NCBI GenBank assembly: GCA_030145395.1
Contig: JAQYVR010000239.1
Coordinates: forward strand, 1-45,924
Direction of reading: 5' to 3'
From: Desulfobacteria bacterium
GTDB taxonomy: Bacteria > Desulfobacterota > Desulfobacteria > Desulfobacterales > C00003060
Length of the DNA stretch: 45,924 nt
Positions 1-8,470 of this stretch are shown one piece after another. The position numbers were made by a program, and so were the translations under genes. Position 1 is the stretch's first letter. Every line of letters begins with the position of its first letter. The notes beneath the pieces are model-generated. The model was not told the DNA's origin. It worked only from the letters and a program-made list of their open reading frames with translations, and ran no database searches.

Positions 1-558
1 ATCCGGATTATCGGGATGGTAAATACAAGAATCCTGAGCGTCACAATTCGCCTTTATGTTCCTCCCTCCCCAACAGCCAAACTTTCTTGCCTGCCTAAAA
101 TGTTCAATAGTCCGTGTGCAGCTAGTAAGTCCATTCTTCTCACCCTTATACGGGGCTCGCATCCAGGGGTTTCGATAGGCTCCTGAAAACATCCGTAAAT
201 TTGCGTTCTCCAAGAAAGGAATTATGTCTGAAGTCTTGTAGTTACCCTGTGCATTGTGGAATTTATCCATCAAAAAAGTAAGGAAGCCTGGATGGGTATT
301 TGCCGAAGCTCTTCGAAGCTGTTCGACGGCACCTGTAACAGAAGAGACATCTTCAGCCGCAATCCTAGTTACTAGATCGTTTTTCATTCCGGTCATGACA
401 TGCGGACTAGAGCTATAAGGTTGCTCTCCTATATCTTCTGTCGGAAGACCTAACAGCCGACGTATAACCAGATTTGGGCTTGTGTCAACAAAGGGTATGG
501 CTATTTCCCTTATTCTTTCAAACACTTGTCCATCAATTTCGATTTTTATTGTTTCCAT
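1..558 (-). CDS. Partial hypothetical protein with ribbon-helix-helix-like N terminus
   Basis: The reading frame opens at ATG 558-556 behind a good AGGAGG site (567-572, 8 nt spacing) and stays open for 186 codons to the window edge, so the C terminus is missing. The first 35 residues (METIKIEIDGQVFERIREIA, then a helix ending VIRRLLGLP) have the beta-strand/two-helix pattern of small ribbon-helix-helix DNA-binding domains and resemble the N terminus of SeqA. The rest has no motif I recognise, but it contains FHNAQGNYKTSDIIPFLEN and a Trp/Cys-rich stretch (FGCWGGRNIKANCDAQDSC). It could be a DNA-binding regulator, or a nuclease or modification protein with an RHH leader. A real gene is likely because of the ribosome binding site and open length; the function is unknown. 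Confidence 0.65.
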   Translation of the reverse strand, partial: METIKIEIDGQVFERIREIAIPFVDTSPNLVIRRLLGLPTEDIGEQPYSSSPHVMTGMKNDLVTRIAAEDVSSVTGAVEQLRRASANTHPGFLTFLMDKFHNAQGNYKTSDIIPFLENANLRMFSGAYRNPWMRAPYKGEKNGLTSCTRTIEHFRQARKFGCWGGRNIKANCDAQDSCIYHPDNPD

Positions 559-938
559 GTCGTTGGCCTCCTGGTGCCTTTTTCAGTGTTACGCAGACCA
601 CGGTAAAGTCAATAGTCAAGCGGCACAGTTACTAGTGGTATCTGTGCAGTTATACCATCCTGCCTGTGAAGTCAAGCAAATCACCTTTTTAAAAAGGGAA
701 AGATTGGAGATAGGCCCTTGGCACGCTAAGCAATTAATATCACAAAGGATAGCGATACAAAAGGGGTAATGGGGGACGTTGGTGCAGAAAGTGCGTAGCT
801 TGTGGAAGTTGATGAGAACAAGGGGAACCTCCATGAAATATTGACCGGCGTGCTCCCCGCGCACGAAGTGCTGCCGTAAGGCAGAACCCCCGCCCGGAAG
901 GGCGGGGAGGCTTCACATTTGGAGTGGATAGTCGACTT
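559..938. other. Intergenic region with an IS200/IS605-like scar
   Basis: This 380-base gap between the start of the left-edge gene and the end of uvrB has no convincing gene. Its right half (about 735-916) carries compact hairpins ending in GCTTCAC, an architecture seen at right ends of TnpB-type IS200/IS605 elements. No transposase reading frame remains. Confidence 0.5.
871..916 (+). repeat. Dispersed GC hairpin, copy A
   Basis: A small hairpin CTGCC-GTAA-GGCAG (871-884) is followed by CCCCCGCCC-GGAA-GGGCGGGG (887-907) and the tail AGGCTTCAC. The same order of parts recurs on the minus strand at 16465-16519, and the main hairpin recurs at 18356-18394. On the minus strand the GC stem is followed by TTCTG, so it may also end uvrB transcription. 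The match to IS200/IS605 right ends is from memory of the family and is not proved. Confidence 0.6.
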
Positions 939-2945
939 TCATCTCAAATCCAAGTCGAGCTCTCGAAGCTCTTTAATCCGATCTCTCAGCTCTGCTGCCC
1001 TCTCAAAAGCCAACTCCTTGACGGCCTCTTTCATTTCAGACTCGAGTCCCTGAATGATATTTTCCAGATCGTCCACCGAGCCAAACTCAGCAGCCGGTTC
1101 TGAGACCTTCCGCACTGTAACGTAGTCTGCCTCATAGACCGAGCTGAGTATGCTCGTGATCTCCTTCTGTATGGTCTCGGGGGTGATCCCGTGCTTCTTG
1201 TTATATGCCGTCTGAAGCCTTCGCCGCCGATTCGTCTCATCAAGAGCCTTCTGCATGGATCGAGTAACACGATCGGCGTAAAGGATTACCGTGCCAAAGA
1301 GATTTCTGGCCGCCCGGCCGCACGTCTGGATCAAGGAGCGTTCCGAGCGAAGAAACCCCTCTTTGTCAGCGTCCAATATAGCTACCAGGCTGACCTCGGG
1401 CAGGTCCAGGCCCTCCCTGAGCAGGTTGATACCTATGAGTACATCAAAGACTCCCCGACGCAGATCCCTGATTATGTCGACTCGTTCCATGGTAGTAATA
1501 TCAGAATGAAGATACCGGACCTTGACCCCCAGGTCGCTGTAATAATCGGTCAGATCCTCTGCCATCCGTTTGGTCAGGGTTGTCACAAGCACCCTCTCCT
1601 TGCGCTCTTCGCGAGCCCTGATCTCATCGAGGAGATCATCCACCTGACCCCCGGCAGGCCTAACCACAATGCTGGGGTCAATAAGCCCGGTGGGACGGAT
1701 GACCTGCTCAACGACCTGTCCTCCGGCCATCTCAATCTCGTAGTCGCTCGGTGTGGCCGACACATAGATCACCTGCTTTATCTTCTCTGTGAACTCCTCA
1801 AAGGCAAGGGGCCTGTTGTCCAGGGCCGAAGGCAGCCGGAATCCATATTCGACGAGTGTCTCCTTTCGAGACCGATCCCCGCGGTACATACCCCTCAGCT
1901 GGGGAACCGCTATGTGACTTTCATCAACAAATAGGAGAAAATCCTCAGGGAAATACTCGAGCAGGGTCGGCGGCGGGTCGCCCGGCTTTCTTCCGGTCAA
2001 ATGGCGTGAATAGTTTTCGATCCCCTGGCAGTATCCCATCTCCCGCATCATCTCCAGATCAAAATCGGTCCGCTCCTCGATCCGCTGGGCCTCAATCAAT
2101 TTCTTGGCATCTCTGAAGTATGGTATGCGCTCTTTGAGTTCTTCCTTTATCGATTTCACAGCATTATTCAAAGTGACCCTTGAGGTGACGTAATGCGTCG
2201 CCGGATAGATGAGCACCCGTTTAAGCGGCCTTACCACCTTACCCAGCAATGGGTCGATTTCATATATGTGCTCGATCGTGTCACCAAAAAACTCCACGCG
2301 GACGGCCTTGTCGTCCTCATAGGCCGGGAAAATCTCAACTCTGTCTCCCCTGACCCGGAAGGTATCACGGTGGAAATCGTGGTCGTTTCTGGTATACTGC
2401 ATAGCTACCAGACGCCTTAACATGGAGTCCCGCACAAAGTCGGTGCCTTGCTTGAGTTCGAGGCACATCTCCAGGTAATCTTCAGGAGCACCCAGACCAA
2501 AGATGCAGGATACGCTCGCCACCACAATCACGTCTCTCCGAGCCATAACAGACCGTGTGCAAGAATGTCGCAATCTATCGATCATTTCATTTATCGAGGC
2601 ATCTTTTTCAATGTAGGTGTCGGTGACAGGCAGGTAGGCCTCAGGCTGGTAGTAGTCATAGTAGCTGACAAAATACTCGACGGCATTGTCCGGAAAGAAG
2701 TTCTTGAACTCTTCGTAGAGTTGGGCGGCCAAAGTCTTGTTTGGAGCGATTACAAGGGTGGGTCTGTCCAACAGGGCTATTACGTGAGCCATGGTAAAGG
2801 TCTTGCCCGAACCGGTCACACCCAGAAGCACCTGATTACGGAGGCCCCCTCTGACCCCCTGACTTAACGCTTCAATGGCTCTCGGCTGGTCGCCTTTAGG
2901 CGAGAAGCTTGAAATCAGTTTAAAGGGAGACTGAGACCTTTCCAA
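939..2945 (-). CDS. uvrB: UvrABC excinuclease subunit B
   Basis: UvrB is the damage-verifying helicase-like subunit of nucleotide excision repair. It is loaded by UvrA, clamps damaged DNA with its beta-hairpin and recruits UvrC. The 668 residues match the usual length of about 670. Visible features in order are Walker A GVTGSGKT (residues 42-49), the Tyr-rich beta-hairpin [20 protein letters not shown] (about 94-113), the DESH box ([11 protein letters not shown]), helicase motif VI in the region QTCGRAARN, and a C-terminal UVR motif ([17 protein letters not shown]) that contacts UvrC. The start is TTG at 2945-2943 with an AGAGGG site just upstream. The gene stands alone; the next gene on the same strand is about 310 bases upstream. 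Confidence 0.97.
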   Translation of the reverse strand: MERSQSPFKLISSFSPKGDQPRAIEALSQGVRGGLRNQVLLGVTGSGKTFTMAHVIALLDRPTLVIAPNKTLAAQLYEEFKNFFPDNAVEYFVSYYDYYQPEAYLPVTDTYIEKDASINEMIDRLRHSCTRSVMARRDVIVVASVSCIFGLGAPEDYLEMCLELKQGTDFVRDSMLRRLVAMQYTRNDHDFHRDTFRVRGDRVEIFPAYEDDKAVRVEFFGDTIEHIYEIDPLLGKVVRPLKRVLIYPATHYVTSRVTLNNAVKSIKEELKERIPYFRDAKKLIEAQRIEERTDFDLEMMREMGYCQGIENYSRHLTGRKPGDPPPTLLEYFPEDFLLFVDESHIAVPQLRGMYRGDRSRKETLVEYGFRLPSALDNRPLAFEEFTEKIKQVIYVSATPSDYEIEMAGGQVVEQVIRPTGLIDPSIVVRPAGGQVDDLLDEIRAREERKERVLVTTLTKRMAEDLTDYYSDLGVKVRYLHSDITTMERVDIIRDLRRGVFDVLIGINLLREGLDLPEVSLVAILDADKEGFLRSERSLIQTCGRAARNLFGTVILYADRVTRSMQKALDETNRRRRLQTAYNKKHGITPETIQKEITSILSSVYEADYVTVRKVSEPAAEFGSVDDLENIIQGLESEMKEAVKELAFERAAELRDRIKELRELDLDLR

Positions 2946-3255
2946 AACGCCCTCTTTTGCCCAATCAGCGCCAAAGCTTCACTATTGTAATTCTGATAAC
3001 GACAGTCTTCTCGGCCCCATAATGGTGCAAAACGGAATATATTTCTTAGAACCCCTGTAAAGTGCCTGCGTTAGACTCAGATTTTGGTCGTTGAAGTCTC
3101 GAAATTTGTTTGGCGCGCCGTTGTGATTTACGGCTTGAGAAAATGCACTTCGTGTCGATATTCAGATTTCGGGTTTTCCTTAGGTGGGGAAAAACTGGCA
3201 GCAACTGGAAGCGTCTATAATACTCCTAAATCTAATAACTGGCACAACATAGATG
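2946..3255. other. Intergenic region, nothing recognised
   Basis: There are 310 bases between the start of uvrB and the stop of the PilB-like gene. I see no RNA gene, repeat or strong hairpin. The uvrB promoter should lie here on the minus strand, but no clear -35/-10 pair stands out. Confidence 0.5.
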
Positions 3256-5574
3256 TTATCTTATACAAACTTTCCGGACCTCTTTCAGGTCGGTGTGGCC
3301 GGTAAAGACCTTCTCAACACCGTCCTGTTTCAGTGTCCTCATTCCGTCCTCGACAGCCTGCTCCCGAATGAATTCCATCTGGGCCTTATCCTGGATCATC
3401 CTCTTCATCTCGTCGGTCCCCATTAAGAGCTCATGAATACCCATACGACCCCGATACCCGGTATTGCTGCATGCATTACAACCTACGCCCTTGCATAGCC
3501 TTATGTCATCTGAATAGGGCATATTAAGTTTTTCAAAAGCTTTTGGGCCATACTCCCGAACCAGCTCATCATATTCTTCTTGAGAAGGATTGTACTCCTT
3601 CTTACACTCTTTGCAAAGCGTACGAACCAGCCGCTGGGCAAGGATACAAAGTATGGCATCTGCAAAGTTGAAGGGATCCATACCCATGTCCAGGAGTCGT
3701 GTAATGCTCTCAGGGGCGCTGTTGGTATGCAGGGTGGAAAAGACCAAGTGGCCTGTAAGTGAGGCCTCGATGCCAATATGCGTGGTCTCTTTGTCACGCA
3801 TCTCACCGACCATAATGACGTCAGGGTCAGCCCTCAAGAACGCTCGCATGGCAGTGGCAAAATCAAAACCTATCTTGTGCTGAGTCTGAACTTGCCTGAG
3901 GCCCATTTGAGTGATCTCCACAGGGTCTTCAGCCGTCCAGATCTTGAGGTCAGGTTTGTTGATGTAGGCAAGGGCCGAATGGAGAGTTGTGGTCTTTCCA
4001 GACCCGGTAGGCCCGCACACAAAGATGAGCCCGTATGGGGTGGTAATTACGCTTAGGAAGTTATCATAATTCACCTGTGAAAATCCCATCTTACTGAGCG
4101 GTATAGGCTCACCTGCCTGTAATATACGCATAACCACGTCTTCCATGCCGCCCGCTGTCGGTACCGTGGCAACTCGGAGTTCAATTGCCTTTCCACCGTA
4201 CTTTTTGAAATCTATCTTGCCGTCCTGTGGCTTGCGACGCTCAGCAATATCCAAATTGGACATAATCTTGAGGCGGGAAACGACTGCCGCACGATAATTG
4301 TACGGAACGGTCTGATAAAGCTGGCATGCGCCGTCAACCCTGAACCGCACTTCCGTATGTTTCTTCCCAGGGTAAGGTTCGACGTGAATATCTGAGGCAT
4401 TCCGCTCATAGGCATCCAGAATCATCTTGTTAACCATTTGGACGATGGCGCTGTCCTCTTCGTTCACACCCTTTTCCGCCTCTATAATCTCATCCTCCTC
4501 TGCCTCCAACTGCCCGAGGATATCTTCAATAGAGCCCAGCTCCTTTTCGTCCTGGTAGAAGAGGGTGAGGAAACTTTCGATGTCTTCTGCAAGCGCTACA
4601 TGGAATATAATTTCCTTCCCGGGAAAGAGCGGCTTGATCATATCTACTTTTTGGAGATGGTATGGATTGTCAATCGCGATAATAACTCTTTGGCCTGCTT
4701 GATCCTGTCCAATCGGAACCCAATTGTTCTGCTTCATGAACGGTACCTTCAGACCGGCCAGAAGATCACCCGGAATTGGAACCCGCTCGTTATACTCAAC
4801 AAATGGGACCCTGTAATAGTGGCTCAAAGCCTGCCCGATGTCTTTCTTGGAAATCTTATAGGCTTTCATCAGGAGTGCTTCAATGTCCTGCCTGGTCTTC
4901 CGGGCCTCCAGTACCGCTTTGTCCAACTCCTTTTGTGTTACGAGCCCATTTTCTATTAGATAATCAAATTTACCCGGCCTGGCCTTTGCCATCCTCTTCT
5001 GATTGAACAGGGCGATCCCAAGGGTCTGGGACAGTTCCTGGACAGCCGCTTCGTCCTTCTCGCTAAAGGCCGTCCCATCCTTGCGATTGATAAGCTGGAT
5101 GGCACCCATGAGATACTTTTGAAAGCTTACAGGCGTCACCAGGACCTGTCGTGTGCGAAAACCGGTCTTTTTATCCCAGGCTTTATCGAAGCTCAACTTC
5201 GCATCGATCGCGGATAATTCCTTTTCATCGTACACGTTGTTGATGTTGATCAACTGTCCTTTATACGCTGAGTAACCTGCAACACTTGTGGTGGAGATGG
5301 GCACGCGGATCTCGCTGATCTCATCTCCTGACTTGACCCGGGACACCAGGTCCTTCTTTATTCCGTCCACCACGTAGATTGTTAGCCGCTCAGCGTCGAA
5401 CAATTTGATGATATCATCCTTTAGATCAATCAGAATCTCATCGATGTTGCTCGCGGCATGGACACGGTTCGTAATGCCCAAGAGCCTTTCTTGATGGCCC
5501 ATGGCTTCTTCAGAAGAAGAGCCATTCTCCACGGCGTTGTCAGCTGTCTGCTGTTCGGCTATCTCTGCAGCCAT
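3256..5574 (-). CDS. pilB: GAF-domain type IV pilus/type II secretion assembly ATPase (PilB/GspE family)
   Basis: A 772-residue cytoplasmic AAA+-like motor ATPase that would power pilin or pseudopilin assembly. Domains in order are a GAF sensor-like domain (about 40-190), a MshEN/GspE N-terminal domain (about 200-330, LVTQKELDKAVLEAR), and the T2SSE ATPase. The ATPase has Walker A GPTGSGKTTT near residue 520, an Asp box and Walker B around RADPDVIMVGEMRD, the His box GHLVFSTLHTN, and a four-Cys zinc site (CKEC ... CNAC). The GAF domain replaces the second MshEN-like segment of many PilB proteins and may bind a small ligand; that is inference. Start ATG 5574. No other pilus genes are in the window, so its partners must be elsewhere. 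The small membrane protein gene lies 52 bases upstream and probably shares its transcript. Confidence 0.92.
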   Translation of the reverse strand: MAAEIAEQQTADNAVENGSSSEEAMGHQERLLGITNRVHAASNIDEILIDLKDDIIKLFDAERLTIYVVDGIKKDLVSRVKSGDEISEIRVPISTTSVAGYSAYKGQLININNVYDEKELSAIDAKLSFDKAWDKKTGFRTRQVLVTPVSFQKYLMGAIQLINRKDGTAFSEKDEAAVQELSQTLGIALFNQKRMAKARPGKFDYLIENGLVTQKELDKAVLEARKTRQDIEALLMKAYKISKKDIGQALSHYYRVPFVEYNERVPIPGDLLAGLKVPFMKQNNWVPIGQDQAGQRVIIAIDNPYHLQKVDMIKPLFPGKEIIFHVALAEDIESFLTLFYQDEKELGSIEDILGQLEAEEDEIIEAEKGVNEEDSAIVQMVNKMILDAYERNASDIHVEPYPGKKHTEVRFRVDGACQLYQTVPYNYRAAVVSRLKIMSNLDIAERRKPQDGKIDFKKYGGKAIELRVATVPTAGGMEDVVMRILQAGEPIPLSKMGFSQVNYDNFLSVITTPYGLIFVCGPTGSGKTTTLHSALAYINKPDLKIWTAEDPVEITQMGLRQVQTQHKIGFDFATAMRAFLRADPDVIMVGEMRDKETTHIGIEASLTGHLVFSTLHTNSAPESITRLLDMGMDPFNFADAILCILAQRLVRTLCKECKKEYNPSQEEYDELVREYGPKAFEKLNMPYSDDIRLCKGVGCNACSNTGYRGRMGIHELLMGTDEMKRMIQDKAQMEFIREQAVEDGMRTLKQDGVEKVFTGHTDLKEVRKVCIR

Positions 5575-5626
5575 GACAGGTCAAATCTCCATGCCAAAAG
5601 GTTTTGGTTCCAAATCTATGTCCGAC

Positions 5627-5854
5627 TTACCCGCCTGAATGGGGTTCCTTGTCCTTGGCAGAATAGAACCCGTACAATTTCTTGGCACCGGCGACTATGA
5701 GGAGGACTGCAATAAAGTATCGCGCAAAGTTCAAAAAAGCGGAGTCCGCTGATACGCGCAAGGCATACGGTGTAGTGACGCAGAGGAGGACCCCCATTGC
5801 GATAAAAAGGACGCCCCATATCACTTGCGTTAGGTTGCGCTGATCAGAGGCCAT
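5627..5854 (-). CDS. Small two-helix membrane protein, unknown function
   Basis: A 75-residue protein with two hydrophobic helices (LTQVIWGVLFIAMGVLLCVT and FARYFIAVLLIVAGAKKLYG) separated by a short loop, and a charged C terminus. I chose ATG 5854 because GGGAGA lies 9 nt upstream. A GTG 21 bases earlier is in frame but has no such site. It precedes the GAF-PilB gene on the same strand and may be co-transcribed. I do not recognise the family. Confidence 0.6.
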   Translation of the reverse strand: MASDQRNLTQVIWGVLFIAMGVLLCVTTPYALRVSADSAFLNFARYFIAVLLIVAGAKKLYGFYSAKDKEPHSGG

Positions 5855-6450
5855 TGTCGAGGTCTCCCTTGTCACCCATACAGCTCTGTGGCAGGCGCAA
5901 TGTTTGACTTTGGTTCTAAAACATTCTTGCCTTGATTATAGCGACTTCCTGTTTTGCGTTGGATATGACCTTATATCGTATGATAACCCTAGCATATTGT
6001 CAATCTCTAATGCCCAAAGCACCCCACGGTCCCGGCTGTATCTTCCGTGTCTTATTATAATTCCCGGAACCATGTTCCAGCATCCAAGTTTCGGGAGACC
6101 CTTTCGCCTTCCCAAGAAGTCCTTTTGTGAAAACTACTCTAACACCCGAGACCTTTGCACAACCCCTTTGAGAGGACATTATGAACTTTTTGGGGCACCC
6201 ATCCCGGCAAAGCGAACGGCCCACGCCAGTGGGCAAATCCTAAGCTGTTTGAGGCCATTGGGCCGAGTTGTGGCGCTCAGGTTGCGCCTCACGGCTTGAA
6301 AAGAGGCACTACGTGCAGGATTTAGTGAGCAAGCCAGTGGATGGGTCAAATAGTTCATACAAAGGACGGAAAAGGAGTTTTGCAAAGGTCTTAACCCTCC
6401 ATCCCTTGAGTTCACCGCAAAAATCCTAAGGCGAACTGAAAAACCATAGC
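5855..6450. other. Long intergenic region holding a MITE-like element
   Basis: Nearly 600 bases separate the small membrane protein gene from the end of nfeD. Open frames here have no ribosome binding sites and no protein-like composition. The right part is taken up by the foldback element at 6149-6391; in the rest (5855-6148) I see nothing. Confidence 0.5.
6149..6391. mobile_element. MITE-like element with ~22-bp terminal inverted repeats
   Basis: The left end AGACCTTTGCACAACCCC (6149 on) and the reverse complement of the right end, AGACCTTTGCAAAACTCC (ending 6391), agree at 19 of about 22 positions, including a perfect 11-bp outer block. The 243-bp interior has no gene but holds short palindromes such as GCCCAC-GCCA-GTGGGC (6220-6235). 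This size and structure fit a non-autonomous derivative of an insertion sequence. No clear target-site duplication was found. Confidence 0.6.
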
Positions 6451-7740
6451 TTACCCAACTTCCTCGACTCTCAAAACCAGCTTATCGACACCTGTGACAC
6501 GGACCTTGGCGCCTGCCTCGATCGGTTCCGAGCCCTCAGCGTTCCATAGCTCACCATGGACAAAGACTTTGCCTCCAGGTGCAAGCCTTTCTCTGACCAC
6601 GCCAACCTCCCCAATCAACCCTTTGTCTCCCGTTCGTGGTTTGGACATCTGGGAACGAAACACAAGGCCGGCCACGACAACAAAGAACCCGGAAACCATG
6701 ACAACCGTGGAAATCAGTACACGCCAGGAAAGGCGCATCTCGGGCCCGGGCCCCTGGAACAGCATCAAGGACCCCAAAAAGAGGGAGATGATACCGCCCA
6801 AGCTCAGAAGACCGTAGCTGGTCACCTTCATCTCGAGGATGAAGAGGATGAGGGCAACCGCGATCAGCAAGATTCCAGCATAGTTCACCGGCAGTGTTTG
6901 AAAGGCAAAGAAGGCCAGAATAAGTGAGATGGCCCCAATAACGCCCGGAAAAATAGTGCCGGGGTGAGAAAGCTCAAAATATAATCCGGCCATGCCGATC
7001 ATCATTAGAAGATAGGCAATGTTGGGATCACTTAGTGTCTTAAGGATCTTGTCCCTGAAACCTTCCGTCAGAATCACCCGCTGGACGTCCTTGGTGCGCA
7101 AAGTTCCTTTGTCCTTTAAGCCTTTACCATCTATCTTTTCAATCAGATCGTCCAAATCCTCGGCAATGAGGTCAATAACCTTGAGTTCCAAGGCCTCCTT
7201 TTCTGTGACGGAAACACTTTCCCGAATCGACTTTTCCGCCCATTCGCTGTTGCGACCCCGTTTTTCTGAAATGCTTTTGGTGTAGGCTACCATGTCATTG
7301 ACCACCTTCTCGGCCATGGTCTTGTCCATCTCCTTTTGGCCGAGGTTGACCGGATGGGCAGCACCAATATTGGTGCCGGGAGCCATGGCCGCAATATCAG
7401 CCGCAAGGGTGATCATCACACCGGCAGAGGCTGCCCGTGCCCCGCTCGGCGATACATAGACGACCACAGGGATCTTCGAGGCCAGCATGGCCATGACGAT
7501 TGAACGCATAGATAGGCCCAGTCCACCAGGGGTATCAAGCTGAATAACGATACAGGCAGCTTCCTCCCCCTCAGCCTTTTCAAGACTTCTTATCACATAC
7601 GCTGCCAAGCCCGGGTTGATCGTGCCAGAAACTTCAACTACATAGACCTCTCCTTTGGCAGCCTGGGCTGCCAGGGGAATGGCGCTAAGAAGCGTGGCCG
7701 CAATCAGTACCACAAATAAGGTCTGTCTAATTGTTTTCAT
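6451..7740 (-). CDS. NfeD-family membrane-bound ClpP-class serine protease
   Basis: A long-form NfeD (STOPP/1510-N type) protein of about 429 residues. It has a signal peptide (TLFVVLIAATLLSAIPLAAQA), a ClpP-like protease domain with the oxyanion region LDTPGGL, the Ser nucleophile context GARAASAGV and a downstream Lys in YTKSISEKRG. Several membrane helices follow (about 240-370), then a C-terminal OB-fold (GLIGEVGVVRERLAPGGKV). Members cut hydrophobic C termini of stomatin-like proteins. I prefer ATG 7740 over 7746 because AGGG sits 6 nt upstream of it. Its start overlaps the end of the uracil-DNA glycosylase gene by 14 bases, implying translational coupling. The usual stomatin/slipin partner is not next to it. 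Confidence 0.9.
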   Translation of the reverse strand: MKTIRQTLFVVLIAATLLSAIPLAAQAAKGEVYVVEVSGTINPGLAAYVIRSLEKAEGEEAACIVIQLDTPGGLGLSMRSIVMAMLASKIPVVVYVSPSGARAASAGVMITLAADIAAMAPGTNIGAAHPVNLGQKEMDKTMAEKVVNDMVAYTKSISEKRGRNSEWAEKSIRESVSVTEKEALELKVIDLIAEDLDDLIEKIDGKGLKDKGTLRTKDVQRVILTEGFRDKILKTLSDPNIAYLLMMIGMAGLYFELSHPGTIFPGVIGAISLILAFFAFQTLPVNYAGILLIAVALILFILEMKVTSYGLLSLGGIISLFLGSLMLFQGPGPEMRLSWRVLISTVVMVSGFFVVVAGLVFRSQMSKPRTGDKGLIGEVGVVRERLAPGGKVFVHGELWNAEGSEPIEAGAKVRVTGVDKLVLRVEEVG

Positions 7741-8470
7741 ACTCATCCCTAAGCTTTTTCATATCTTCCCACACGTCGGCCTTCTTTGCGGGATTCCGGA
7801 GAAGAAAAGCCGGGTGATATGTGGGAAGAAGACGACTACCTTCATAAGTATAGAAGTTACCCCGCAACCGAGATATCGGAGTTTTGGTCGCCAGAAGTGT
7901 TTGGGCCGCAAAGCTGCCCAGGGCACATATCAGCCCAGGTCCTATAGCTCTCAACTGTCTTCGGAGAAAAGGAATGCACGCGGCGATCTCGTCCGGTTCA
8001 GGATTCCGATTCCCCGGAGGCCTGCACTTTATGATGTTGCAGATATAGACATCTTCCCGGGTCAATTCGATCGCCCGAAGTATCTTGGTAAGCAGCTGAC
8101 CAGCCTTACCCACAAACGGCTCGCCCTGCATGTCTTCTTCGTGGCCCGGCCCTTCACCTACAAAAACCAGCCTTGCCCTTGGATTCCCGACTCCAAAAAC
8201 GACATGTTTGCGCCCCTTGTGGAGTTTGCACCTCTGGCAGGCGCCAAGATCCACCTGAATTGTGTCCAGAGTCTCTGCCTGAATCGTGCCAGGAGTCTCT
8301 GCTGCTCCGCCTTCATTCCAGCGTTCCAGGATCCTGACAGAGTTTTCAGACAATGCCACGCCCTGATATCCCAATCCTTTCATATATCGGAGATAAGCCT
8401 TCAGATCCTCTCGAATCTCAGGCAAGAGTTGTGTGGAACTTTCATTGAAGGCTTTAATCGCTTCCGTCAT
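7727..8470 (-). CDS. Family 4 uracil-DNA glycosylase
   Basis: Removes uracil from DNA to start base excision repair. Family 4 motifs are clear: the Fe-S cysteines in [25 protein letters not shown] and IAACIPFL, the uracil-pocket motif GEGPGHEED, and the C-terminal HPAFLLRNP. The frame can extend upstream to a TTG at 8518, but ATG 8470 lies behind GAAGGG and overlaps the coaBC stop by 17 bases, so I chose it (247 residues). The N-terminal ~60 residues before the first Cys are variable in this family. It is coupled between coaBC and nfeD, a housekeeping arrangement rather than an SOS unit; no LexA-like site was noticed. Confidence 0.93.
   Translation of the reverse strand: MTEAIKAFNESSTQLLPEIREDLKAYLRYMKGLGYQGVALSENSVRILERWNEGGAAETPGTIQAETLDTIQVDLGACQRCKLHKGRKHVVFGVGNPRARLVFVGEGPGHEEDMQGEPFVGKAGQLLTKILRAIELTREDVYICNIIKCRPPGNRNPEPDEIAACIPFLRRQLRAIGPGLICALGSFAAQTLLATKTPISRLRGNFYTYEGSRLLPTYHPAFLLRNPAKKADVWEDMKKLRDEYENN

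Noticed and set aside
482..769. 95-codon plus-strand open frame near the left edge
   Set aside because: It is antisense to the start of the left-edge gene, which has a far better ribosome binding site.
1191..1934. 247-codon open frame on the plus strand inside uvrB
   Set aside because: It is antisense to a conserved gene, with no ribosome binding site and no recognisable domain; it reflects codon bias of the real strand.
5904..6299. 131-codon open frame in the nfeD-pilB gap
   Set aside because: Composition is not protein-like, there is no ribosome binding site, and it runs into the MITE-like element.
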